From positions 84,862,215 through 84,926,214 of the forward strand of contig NC_133896.1 in the NCBI RefSeq assembly GCF_964199755.1: a stretch of DNA of 64,000 bases. Reading direction: 5' to 3'. How positions within the stretch are numbered: the first letter of the stretch is position 1; each line of letters starts with the position of its first letter. The notes below the pieces were generated by a model, which saw only the letters and a list, made by a program, of their open reading frames with translations, made no database searches and was not told the DNA's origin. Of the stretch, positions 10,529-22,500 are shown in pieces. The position numbers and the translations under genes were made by a program. The DNA is from Larus michahellis (taxonomy: Eukaryota > Chordata > Aves > Charadriiformes > Laridae).

Positions 10529-13500
10529 GTGAGGGACCCGGCGGACACACCCCAACCCCCCTGCGGCGGGGCTTTGCCCCTTCGCTCGCTGCCTGCCCGG
10601 GAGGGACCCCACGGGAAAAGGGAGGGCCCAAGGACAAAGTGCCTGGAGCGGTGTTTGTGTTTTGGGTTTTTTTTTCTTACTTTTTTCCCCCCTCCTCCCC
10701 CGGCCCGGGAGGAGAGGGGGGGGTGCCGGGCGCCTCTGCGGGATTTTTCCCCCGCCGTTCCTGGGCGGGGCGGCCCCGGGCGGGCACCTCTTCCCGCTCC
10801 TCCCCGCCGGGCCCGGTGCGGCCCTGGCCCCAGCGGCGCCCCCGGTTACCTGTTGCGGCGCTAAATGTGCTGCGCGCCATAGGCTGGGCGGGAGGTGTCT
10901 AAATACGATCTATACCCGGCTCGCCACTTCATTTTTATTGATTTTTGGGGTAGGTTAGCGTAAGGCAGGCCGTGTGCCCTGTCTGGTAACGTGGGGGGGG
11001 GAGGGATGCTAGGTGTGAAGGCGGCTTTCCTCCACCACCACCCCACCCCCCCCCCCCCCCCCGCCCTCCTTCAGCAGCACACGCAACACTTGCCCAGAAA
11101 CTCTCTTCGCGGCTTGCACCTCTGGGTAGAGGGCTGTCACCGGGTGAGCTAATTCCTCCCAAGTTAGTGCTTGTGGTCGCCGCCGCCGTGTTCGGGAACT
11201 CGTCTTGGTGGGAGCCTCGGATGGAGCTGTGGCTCCTGCCCTCGGGTCTGCTGGGCGGTGCCTGGGAGAGCAAAATCCTGAAACAGGGTGATGTGTAGGA
11301 GCAGGCCAGCGCAAGTGGAAATCGCCTCTCCAGCCCAGCTTCTGGCACCTCTGTCTCTTGTTTGCCAGGCAGGGCCAGAAAGCGTGGCTTGACTGCGAGG
11401 TTACAGCTGCTCCTCAAGCACTCAGGGCATGGACATCGGAATTTAGCATTGTCTGCCTTACGGAAAAGTACAGGCAGTACAACTGCCTGTGTGCCCAATG
11501 TAGAGATGTAAAGTGTGAGGCTAGAAAAAAAAAATGAATTCTCTCTTGGCTGTCTGCTACAGTGGAGAAATGCGTGTGTGACTCCCTTTTCTCCCTCTGA
11601 TGTGGAGAAATTAAGCCAGAGCTGCAGAAAGAAACTGCTTCTGGAGGCACGGAGGAACTTTACAAGGGTGCAGGAAAGCATGTATTGACACCTGAGACTT
11701 GTGAGGAGGGAGGGGTGGGGGGCGTTGAGTCATATTTGGAGGGTAAGAAGAAAACATTGAACTACTCACTGGCTGAAACCTCTGGGTCAGCGAGGTGCTG
11801 AACCCCTTGTTGAAACAGGAGGAAAATATTCATGGTGTGCTCTGTGGTATTTTCTTTTTTAAAGCTATAGCACAAGAATGCTTGTTCTAGCAGAGGCATT
11901 GCCTCAAAGACATTCTTAATGCGAGCACCGCCATTTTGCTGTCTAGGGCCCAGGGCTGAGAATAGGGAGTGTCAGCTCATTTAGCTCAGGAGGCATCTGT
12001 TGCTTGGAGGTTCTGTGGTAATAAAGCTCAGAAGCTTTATGTGCACCTTTAGGTGCCCTGGAAGCATGGATGCAGGCTTGACCTGCTGACAGGGTGGAGG
12101 GGAGGAGTGGTGTTGGGGAAGGGGGCTGTACCACCGGTAGGGCTGCTGCTGCCCTGAGGGGCCATGAGGGTGCAGCACTTCCAGTGGCCTTGCCATCCCC
12201 TGGCTGTGCTCACTCATACCTGGCTTGGATGTAGGGAGGAGAAGAGCAAGAGTGAGAGAGAAGAGTTAAAGGGAGATGAATGCTTCTTCCTCCTGGGGTG
12301 TCCTGACAAGTGGCTGGAAGCCCCAGGAGGCAGCAGATGCGAGCAGCTGGGGTTAGCCAGGGGTGAGTGTGTTTGTAGGCCAGCTGGAGTGGTCCTTCAC
12401 TCTCGGGGCTCACTGTGGGTGTCCGTGCCCTACCAAAACTGTCAAAGGGGAGCTTCAAGTATGATGTTAGTGAATCTCATGTCCTCTATGGAGGAATAAA
12501 GTAGCAATCTCAGGCTATTTTAGGCTGTTAGGCCTCAATGAACAGTGTAAAGAGAAGGTGTCTTGGGGCAGGGAGCACTAGAGGATGGGAACAACCCTAA
12601 CAAGAAAGAAGGATTTAATGTTTCTTATGGCATTGGAGATGTGAAAAATGCATTAAGTAATGGAAGTAAATTGAGCAAAAACATTGTGCCTGAGTGCAGT
12701 TCTGAGCCTAAATTTGAAGGTGCAATCAGTGACTGGCTCTTGGCCCCCAAGAGCAGGAGCAAACCTTTTCTGGCTTCTGAGTGGGTGTGGGGTCCTGTTG
12801 CCCAAGTGCTACTTGGGAACGGTGACAATGATGTAGTTTGATTTAGTGCATCTGCTGGAGCAAGAGAAGCTAAAAGGTCCTGTAAAGCTGTGATCAAGTT
12901 CACACAGTGCTGCCTTTTCTGAAATAAGTTGTGTCAGAAGGACAGGTGAGGAATTGAAATGGTCTGTGGCAAACCTGCAGTATTTGTAGATGGCGTGTTA
13001 GGTGGCATGTATTTGCCTCCATCAGAGACTTGAGTGAGGGCAAGAGGAAGCAGGAAGAGCGAAACAGCTGGGTATAGGAGGCTATTAAAACAAAAAATTG
13101 GGAAACTTTTAAGAAGTTGAAGCTGTGTTCAAAGGGAGAAGATAAAGGTTCATAAATGCTGGCAGGTCAAATACAAAAAAAACCCAGAAGTATATATAGT
13201 AAGGCTAGCCAAAAGGGAGTTTTTTAGATACAACATGCAAAAAGCAAACCCACTTAATGTATCCCTCTTCAGATACATTGGGACCAGGGAGCTTCCCAGG
13301 GAGTCCTTGCAGTCAGTAATGAGTCCAGGTGCCAAAGTGTTTGGAGTGATGTTCTGTGGGACTTTCCCTTACTGGATGTGCATGGGAAAGAACCAGGGGA
13401 CGTTCTCTGCTCTAACCTGTCTTTGACTCTGAATCCCTCACAGGCTTGAATCAACTTCTGAGTGAAAAGGTGGTGAAACACAACCACCAAATGCTGATTA

Positions 13501-16500
13501 ACAACTTGCCAGGGTCATACAACAGTTAACTTCGTAACTACAAATGTGTTGTGATTAGGTAAAACCTCCTGCTCACTCCCTACCTCAGTGCCAGAGGGCT
13601 GGAATGCAGTGAATTTGAGGTGGGTTTTTTATTTTTATGTCATTCTAGGTTATGTAGAGAGTGGCACGTGTGGTGCCTCTGGAATAGGCAGAGGAGAATA
13701 TTCTTTAAAATTAATAAGTTGGTGTAGACATGGAGATGTGACATTGGGGAAGAGAGAATGGCTACTATAAGGGAAGACAGACTTCATGGAGCTGTTAACT
13801 TCGAAGCCTTCAGAAGCCTGAATCTTGGAGAGAGAGAGTGTGCTGGTTAGCATTAGTTCACTTCAATGTCTCCTGGAAATCTCAAGGCTCTTCGGGAAAC
13901 TAAGCAGTCCTGAGTAAGATCCTGGCAGGGATGAAATCGCTGATGGAGCGGAGGCAGGGCTGAGATGAGGTGGAGCTCTCTTGTGGTGGAGAGAACCAGC
14001 AGAGCTGGCATGCTGGAGCAAACTGCGTGGTGGTCAATACATTCCAACCTAATCTGGAAAAGCATGTGAGGTAACACTTTGTTGCTTGAGTAGCATCCAT
14101 TGCTCATATTCAAAGTGATGAAGATGAGTGCATGCTGACATAGCAGGCTATGTGACAAAGCAGAGCAAGACACTCATGAAAGGCAGGCATCGAATAACAT
14201 CTGAGAGACAGGAGCAGGAAGCAGCCTGGAGTTATGAACTAGTTGGCTCAGGGGCATCTGCTGCCAGAGAGATGAAATCTTGGGAGAAAAGGGTCTATAG
14301 TAGCTTTATGAAAGCATGAGGTGGGTGCTCAGCAGCAGCAGATGAAGAAAACAATCTTCAGAAGTGAAGGACCTGGAGAAGTGGAAAGATGGTGCTACTG
14401 CATAAATCTATGGTGTCTTGCAATGCTGTGGGCTGCTCTGGTCTCCCATTTACCTTGAGAGGAACATAGCGGAGCTTGAAAATCTTTGGGAAAAGAGGAG
14501 GATGGTTTCTGCTAGCAGGAACTGTTGAGTGAATTGGGATTCTTCAGCCTGGAAGCAGATGAGGGGGTGAAACATGCTAAAGGTCTGTAGGATCACAACT
14601 GGCCAGGTAGTAGGTAGGGCTTGACTATATTGAAAGAGTCAGTGAGCAAGAACTGAGGGGCATTAAGTCTGAGAAGAGGAAGTTTCAGAAAAGGTTGTGG
14701 CCATATGTACAGTGGTGGTGCTTTCTCCCCAGAAGGTGTTGTAGAGTATGCAGTTCAAGGGGTACCTAATGAATGCCGTGGTTGGCAGCCCTCGGTTAAC
14801 TTTGCTTTTGCAAAGGTACCATCTGTGTCTTTGCATAACCTGTAAGTGCTCAACATGTTAAGTGGGAGGTCAGTCCTGGAAAATGCCACTGTGTGCCCTG
14901 TTCTGATACCCTCTTGAGGAGACCTCTTGCAGGATGCTGTGCTAGATTATGAGAGTAACAGGTCCGATGGCTTTTCAGGCATCTATCTCACTAGCATGAT
15001 GCCCTCCAAAACTTTAGGGACTCTAGAGCTTTGGTTAAAACATGCTTGTGGCCTGAATGGCAGGCATGAGGATTTGTGGATGGTTGCTAGTAATGCTAGT
15101 CATGCCTCAGAAGTCTGGTTTAAGCATTGCACACATCTGTCTAACTTGTAGGGAATGTTTTTTACTGTTGTGTTTAAGTAAATGAGTAGTTAGGTGATCC
15201 AGTCCCCTCTCAGAGGAGTGGCTGCATCTTGCCTTCAGTTCAATTATTACTGCAAACGCCAGATTCCTTGCTGCTGTTGTGCTTCTTTAGGTAGGGCTGG
15301 TCCAGTACCTAAAGGGGGCCTACAGGAAAGATGGGGAGGGACTCTTTATCAGGGAGTGTAGTGATAGGGCAAGGTGTAATGGTTTCAAACTGAAAGAGGG
15401 GAGATTTAGATTGGATATGAGGAAGAAATTCTTTACTGTGAGGGTGGTGAGGCACTGTAACAGGTTGCCCGGGGAGGTTGTGGTTGCCCCATCCCTGGAA
15501 GTGTTCAAGGCCAGGCTGGATGGGGCTTTGAGCAGCCTGGTCTAGTGGGAGGTGTCCCTGCCCATGGCAGGGGGGTTGGAACTAGGTGATCTTTAAGGTC
15601 TCTTCTAACCCGAACCATTCTATGATTCTACTCCTGCCTAGTTTTGCCTACAGGTCTTCTGTCTCAGGGTTACTGATGCTGGCCCTGGCACCTTTGGCCA
15701 GGTCTGTAATGAAAGCTGTACCGGTTCAGGTCTTTGCAAGTTTGGGGTTTGATTTGGGGTTGGTGAGGGAGGTGTTGAGGCTGACACAGAACTCGTATAA
15801 AGCTTTTTCTTCCAGGTTGGCTCAAACTTAGCAAGAGGTCAATGGAAACATCACATTATGCGCCTTAACACCTAAGTGGTCTCACTGAGGCTGTTTTTGA
15901 ATAACCTTGGTGTGAGCATGTGCTTGATTACCTTGAGTTGTGTAATGAGTGACTACCTCTAGCTGAGCTCTTGTAACTTGCAGGGTGTGCTCAGGCTTGT
16001 TGGCCCCGCTGACAAAGTCTTTTCCTAGTAAAACTGTTGGCTGCTCTGAAGAGCCTGGTGCAGGTCGGGAAGCACCTGGCAAAGCCCTGCATACGGAGTG
16101 TGTTCCTGCATGTTCTCCCACTGCCTTCCTGATGCTGAACTGAAGCAAGGGCTTGCATTGTTGAATGTAAATGTTGAGTTTTTTCCCTCCTGAATTTTGT
16201 GGAATACAAAGACGTCTGCTGCTAATATTTATAATTTAATCTATTATCGGCAAAGAAGTGCTGTAGCACACAGTCAGAGTTCATGTTGAGTCTTTGAACA
16301 ATTATTTCCTTGCTCCTTCACACTACCAGGCAACCCTCTTGCCCATGCTCTCCACTCTTCAGAATGTTTTGTGTTCTATAAACAAATGGATTTGGGAGTG
16401 CCTGCTAAAGTAAGATTAGGCCTGCGGGGCTCTTTCTCTGTAACTTAAAGATGCCTGTGACTTTGTTCTGAGCCGTAATCTCATCTGCTCCTGCTGCCAG

Positions 16501-19500
16501 GAACAGCCAGTAGCAATTGGGTGCTCTGGCTTCTGCAGAGGCTCTTCCCTGCCCAAGCGGAGAAGAGGACTCGAAGGATGGGCAGGGGAATACGTGCGCG
16601 TGTGTGTGTTTGTATGTATATATTCGCACACATACAAAAGGAACATAAATGAGTTGATTTTCCTTTCTGTAATCAACTGATACAGTTGCTGACTGCAGCG
16701 TATGAATCAAAATGCTGCTTGGCTTCAGCTCAATGTATTTTAACTGTAGGAAGTGCTGTGAAATCGGGAGTGGAGTTGGAGGGTGTTGCCTTGAGAAACC
16801 TGATGTGAAGCCACTTGTACTTACAGTTCTAGCAGTCCTAGCTCCCATTTGCGATTTAAATTGCAAATATAGTAGACTGGCTTCTGAATAGGAACTTGTA
16901 TGAAATGGGCACTAGTCTTGGCGGTGGTTCAGGAATTCTGTAATGCTGCTCCTACTGTACTGGAGCACCATTTTATTGCAATAAATGCTGTGACATTAAC
17001 TTTGCCCGCAACATTCTTGAAACTAGCTTAAGCAGAAAGAAAACACTTCCTTTCCCATCTACTTTTTTTTTTCCAAAGGAGTTTGGAAATAGCTGCAGTT
17101 TCTTACATAACTGCTAGCACTCATTGCACATCTGTTAGGAAAGCATTTTTTCCAGAAGTTTGAAAACCTGTGCTGTTGTGGATAACACTAATCCTGTAAT
17201 TAAGGGTTTAGAGTGATGTTGCGCCCCATCTGTACTTACTGTTTATGGGGTTTTATTTATAGAGTACCAGCAAGTAACAGGACAGAAACAGAGAGTTCAT
17301 TACTGCTTGTAATGTTCTCTATTTCTTTGCCTATGTGCTTTGCAACATCATAGATCTGGTTCTGGCTTTGTTAATCCACTGTCTTGCATGGCAAGGAAAA
17401 ACTTAGTTGTCTGTCTTACGCAGAGGAAAGTGTGAGTCATATTTTTAACTAAAAGTTCTTATCTGTTTGAGGTGAAGGGAATATAGTGGCTTTTTCAGTG
17501 TACTCTTGTCATGTCTGGGTAAAACCTACATAAGGAATGGTCATGTAGAGCCTGACATACCTTCTTACTTCAAAGAAAGAAAAAGTTATTGTTAGATGCA
17601 ATGCTGAGCTGACAACTCAGCAGTATTTATTTTTGACTGACTCTATCATATTTCCACTTTACTTACCCTCTGCTACAGGTAATGCCACAAACTTGATAGT
17701 TGACTATAAGCTTGGCCTGAATGTACTAAAATAGCAGAACCCTTAGTTTCCTGTACAAAAGCTTTTTGTACAGGCTTTGATCCATGTATCAGGAGTTCTT
17801 GCAGTGGCTCGCTTCTTCCCTATCCCTGCCTCCGTGCTGTAGAAGTGGAGGAAGGGCTGGCAGTAACCTGGTGGATGGTAGGGATGTCCCCCTACCAAAG
17901 CTTTACCTGCCAGCTTTAAGGACTTGATAACTGCTTGGACCTCTAACCCCTTGAGAGGTGGTTCTGTCCCTGGAAAAATAACTCTGCAGTAGGTGGGGTG
18001 CTTGACTGGGGATTGTCCTTTTTTGAGATGGTTCAAGCTGACAAGGTCAGAGGGGACTGAACAAAATGGTCCATGTGAAACAGTGGTTAAACCTAAAATA
18101 AACTTTTCCAGCTTCCTGAAGTACTGCCATGCATTGTTGTATCATGGCATGTGCTAACAGAAATTGCAATTCCTAGTTGGAAAAGCTCGAGCTTCTAATG
18201 TGTGTTTACACCAGTATCATTAGATTTAATGATTCCCTGTGCTAACCTTCTGCTAGGAGGCAGTATCTGTGAAACCTCGGGTGTTAAAAGGAAAAAAAAA
18301 AAAAAAAAAGAAAAAGAATTCATTGGAGGTTGCTTGATAGCATGCCTCAGCACTGAATGTTCCAAGTTCATGCTGAAGTTAGCCAGGTTTGGTGAGGGGA
18401 GGAAGGCAGAGTGTTCTGTATGGATCTGCCTCCAGGATAGACGGGGTGCTTTCTCATCTCAAGTACGTAGCAACTGCCCTCTGCAGTGGTACAGATCCTT
18501 TGTCAGTTATCTCTTGTCACAAGGAAGGCTAAAAGAAAGCAGGCTGTGAAAGATAAATACCGGGACACACCCTTAGCAAAACTGCGTGGTTTGCAAGGAG
18601 GAGACTGGAGCAGTGGAAAGGGCTGACTTTGGAGAAGGTGCTTGTCAGAGTGTGGGGCTGGATGGGTGGGAGGGGAGAAGTCCTGCACAGGAGGCTTGCT
18701 AGAGAAGACGCAGGGCTGGGTGACAAAGGAAGACAGACCAGAAAGGCTTTCCCCCCCTCCCCCGTTGCAACAGCTGTTTGTTGCAACAGAAAGATGCATG
18801 CAGAAGCAGAGCCTTTGAGGCAATGGGTGTGTGTTTGCATGTGATGCAAAAAAAAAAAAAAATAATGACAAGAAGCCTTCAAAGGATTAGAGGAAGAGTA
18901 ACCAGAGATTTTTTTTATCCTTGCTTGGTGTCTGTCCACTGCAGCTATAGGATAGACGTAAGTCAAGCAGAAGTAAAGTAGGAGCTGTAAGATGCTTAGT
19001 AGTACAGGGGAAAGAGAAGGAAGCCTAGCTAGCTTGGGCTGAGATGTTGGTAGCACACGTGTGCCAGGACATGCTGGTACTGGAAAATTGCTGCCACAAA
19101 CTTTTCCAATGCAGTGAGTGAGTAGTGCCTCTTTAACTTTGCATTTTGGTCAGATTGGTAAAAAAAAAAAAAACACCTGTCTTCTGACTTCCCTTTCTTA
19201 TACTTGTTACTACAGAAACGTATTTCTTACATGTTTCATAAGCACACAAACCTGCTCTTCTCATAGTTCTGTAGGTTTTTTGCACATACGAAGTGACTAG
19301 TTTCAGGAAAACAGTTTTGTTCTTTTTTTCTGTTAAATTTCTTTTTTGGCGCTGGTTAGATTTACTTAGAAATACCCTGTATTACTCAACTCCTGTGACA
19401 AAACGAGTCTGTTGGTCTCTGCTACATTGGGAGAACATGTAGATTAAAAACCCAGCAACCAGCTCTTCAGGGCATCTGCTTCCACGCAGCCTGGGAGGCT

Positions 19501-22500
19501 GGGGGGGCTTGCACCCCTGCCCCCGGGAGGGAAAAACACAGCTACCAAAACCATCCCAACACGGCTGCCAAAACCTTCTGGCATTGAATCGGTGGGCGGG
19601 GAGGCGGCTGCGTACCAGCCAGATTGGTCTGAGATGCTGCCAGGTCGGTGGGTGCCCGTGGGGCTGCGCTTTGCTCTTCCCCCAGGGCTGGTGATGGTGC
19701 CCTGGTCTCTCACTGTCTCGATGAAAACTTGAAGTTTCAAATTAGTTTCTTGCCTCCTGCTTTCAAACTGCCTTTTTTTAGTTCAGTGGTCACTGTGGGT
19801 AGGGAGCGTGCAAACTGAGAACACAAGTTTGCTTTTGTTAAACTGAGACAAAAAGTCACTTTTCTTGCAAGGAGGAGCTGCTTTTTTTTTTCCTGGTGCA
19901 CCATGGAAAGAATTAACACTTCAATTTTAAAAATTTTTTTAGTGCTATGGAGTAGTTCACTGACACCAGGCAGTATCACTATTGTGTGATCACAGAAGTC
20001 TCTTGTGTCTCTGTGATAATAACGTTTTTCACAAGGATGACTGCTTTCCCAAGGTGAAAACATGATGCTTATCCCTCCACCCAGCCAGAGCTAAGTCTGT
20101 TTTTCGTTTTTTTTTTTTTAAAAGGAGCCAATGTTAACCAACTGGTTTTTCTCAGAGATCATTAACTGAGCCTTCTGCTTTGCTTGAACTTGTAGGGTTA
20201 TCTAGAAGGCTGTAGGATGGGTCAGAGTTTGTTCACAATTTGAATACTCTGGCCTTTAAGCTCTGCTGGGGGGATCAGCTCTGAGTTTTAGTTTTACAGC
20301 CCTCTGCTGTGCCCTGCTCTGTTTGCAGCGCTGCCCTGAGCTCTCTGCTCGAACGCTGGCGCTTGTCAAGCCACAAGCGTAGGTGGGTGCAGACAGCCGG
20401 GTGTGCTTAGTCTCAGGGCTTTGTAATTCCCGAGTTCTCGCAAAACAAGAAGAGGCTGTTGGTTTCTTCTCCTAATGCTCCAGATCTGGATGCCTATCAA
20501 AGCTGAAGACTGTTTGAGACTTACTTTCCTGGGTCAACAAACAGAGTGGTATTAAATACTGGGTGACTTAACTGTAGGCTAGAAGCAGCGCATGAAGCTG
20601 TTTTCCATCGCTAAGCCCTTCTCGTTTTTTGAACCGAGGAACTGAAGTGAGGTGAGACTGCAGAGGCTTGTTGAAGTGACGCTGTGGCAGTGAGCGCAGG
20701 TAGAGCAGCAGCCCTTCCCTCTGTCGGTCCCCCGCTTGCACCTCTCCCTCCCCCTGGGCTGCTGCTGTGGCACAATAAATTGAAATAAGAACGCTGCTGT
20801 GACATACTGCGTACTACCAAGGTTCTTTGGCATAACTTAAAATTAGTTTGTCAGCGTAGCCCTAACAAGGAAAGCAGTAGGGATGGCGCAGGCTTTGTTC
20901 TTGCTGTGTGCTTTGTGAGTAAGGCTGTGCCTACGCACCAGCAAAGTGCCTTTTGCATAGGTCTGGAAACCTCCGTTTGGGTTTGGCTCTTTATGCATTA
21001 TGTATCACTTCATCTTTTTCCCAGCTGAAACCCTGCAGCTCTTCTTTGAGTCGGGTGCCTGCTATACGAGAAATGCTGGTTTTTTTTCTGGCACGGCTGG
21101 CTTCCTGTGTGAAATGACCCTCTGGCTTTTCTTCACTCCTACCCGAGTCCTTTAGCTCTGCAGTTGGGGTGCTTTCTGCTGAGAAGCTACAAGGGGTGTA
21201 CCTTCCCTTAAACCCTCCCCTAGCTCCATCCTCTTTGTCCTGTGTAAATCTTCAAAGCTTTCCGTATTTTTTTTTTTTAATAGAAGAGCACGCCTAGGAG
21301 GTTAGGAGAGACAGCCATGGCCGGCAGAGCTGTGGCAGCCCGCAGTGAGCACAAGTGCTCCTGTAGCAGGGAGAAGGGGCTCTCGGGCTCCCTGTGGGGA
21401 GAGCAGTGGGCAGTCGGGCCTGGTGCAGAAGGAGCCCACCCACGGGTGTTGTCTGTGGAAATGCCTTCCATATTCCTCCTGAAAATTAACGTTTTAAAGT
21501 AAACACTTTCCAGTTTCTTGGAGGCCGGTCAAGAATGTTGTTCCCTTTTAGAAGGAACTTCTTATCAGAGAGAAGGCTTTGTTTTTCCTCTTCATGCATG
21601 CTTAGCCTAACCAAAGCTCCAGATGTTCTAAGGTTATTGCTCACTCTTTAGTTTAAATTTTTCATGTCTGCTGCAATGTGTGGTATTTCTGTCCTCATCT
21701 CACTTTTGTAGAGGTCTTTTTGATAGTTAAATTACCTTCAAAGGAGAGAAGGAAGAGCTGAGAAGCACACTTTTTGGTTTCTTTTTCTTTTTTTGTGTGC
21801 AAGATGACACCAGTTTTCTTTCTAAAGAAGGGAGGATTCAGTGTGTTCAAAGCAAACTGTTAGCACTTGCCTTACCAGAGTGCAGTTCCCTCCTTCTTGC
21901 AACACATCTTGATGCCTTCTGCCAGATGTTTCATCCAGAAGCTAATTTATACACACAACAACTGGCTGGAAACACAGGCACCAATGTTAAGAGGAACCTG
22001 GAGGCACACAGGCAGAGATGATAATAAAATAAAACTAAATTTGATTGTACTGTTCCAGGTCAGCACACAGCAACGTTGCTATTTCAGCAGCCTGTATTTT
22101 CCTATTCGTGTGGTAATTTATTGGATTGGTTTTATCGTCTTTTGCAAGAAACAACACTCTTTCTAAACTCTATATTGCAGTACGCTGAACTCTTACCAGT
22201 CTGTTTAATACGCTAGAACTTTTGTCTGGCCTTACAAGGTGTTTTGTCTTGCAATATGCTTGTCCTTCAGTGTGAAGATCTAAGATCACTAAGCCATACA
22301 ATGTCACTGCAGTCACCCAGAATAAAAAATTGAGTGGAAGGGGTCAGTGGAAATACTGACACTTGGCACTTTGGTAAACCTTGCGTATTTTCAGTAAGGA
22401 ACAAGAATGTCATTGTTCTCATGTGGCATTGTAGTTTAATATGTAAACGTATCTGTCGACAAGATGCCTCATGTCAGGAACTCAGTTTGTTCTTATTTTG

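Noticed and set aside
9980-10864. A 294-codon plus-strand frame that contains CD9 exon 1 in frame
   Set aside because: It reads through the GC-rich promoter and into intron 1. The canonical CD9 start at 10463 with strong context explains the coding part, and stop codons are simply rare in such GC-rich DNA.
9946-10902. A 318-codon plus-strand frame over the CpG island
   Set aside because: It is in a different frame from CD9, low-complexity (Gly, Arg, Ala, Pro), and has no domain. It is a composition artefact.
10935-11681. A 248-codon minus-strand frame in CD9 intron 1
   Set aside because: It has low-complexity poly-Gly parts from the C17 tract and no splice or promoter context, and I recognise no family. 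Chance frame in GC-rich intron.
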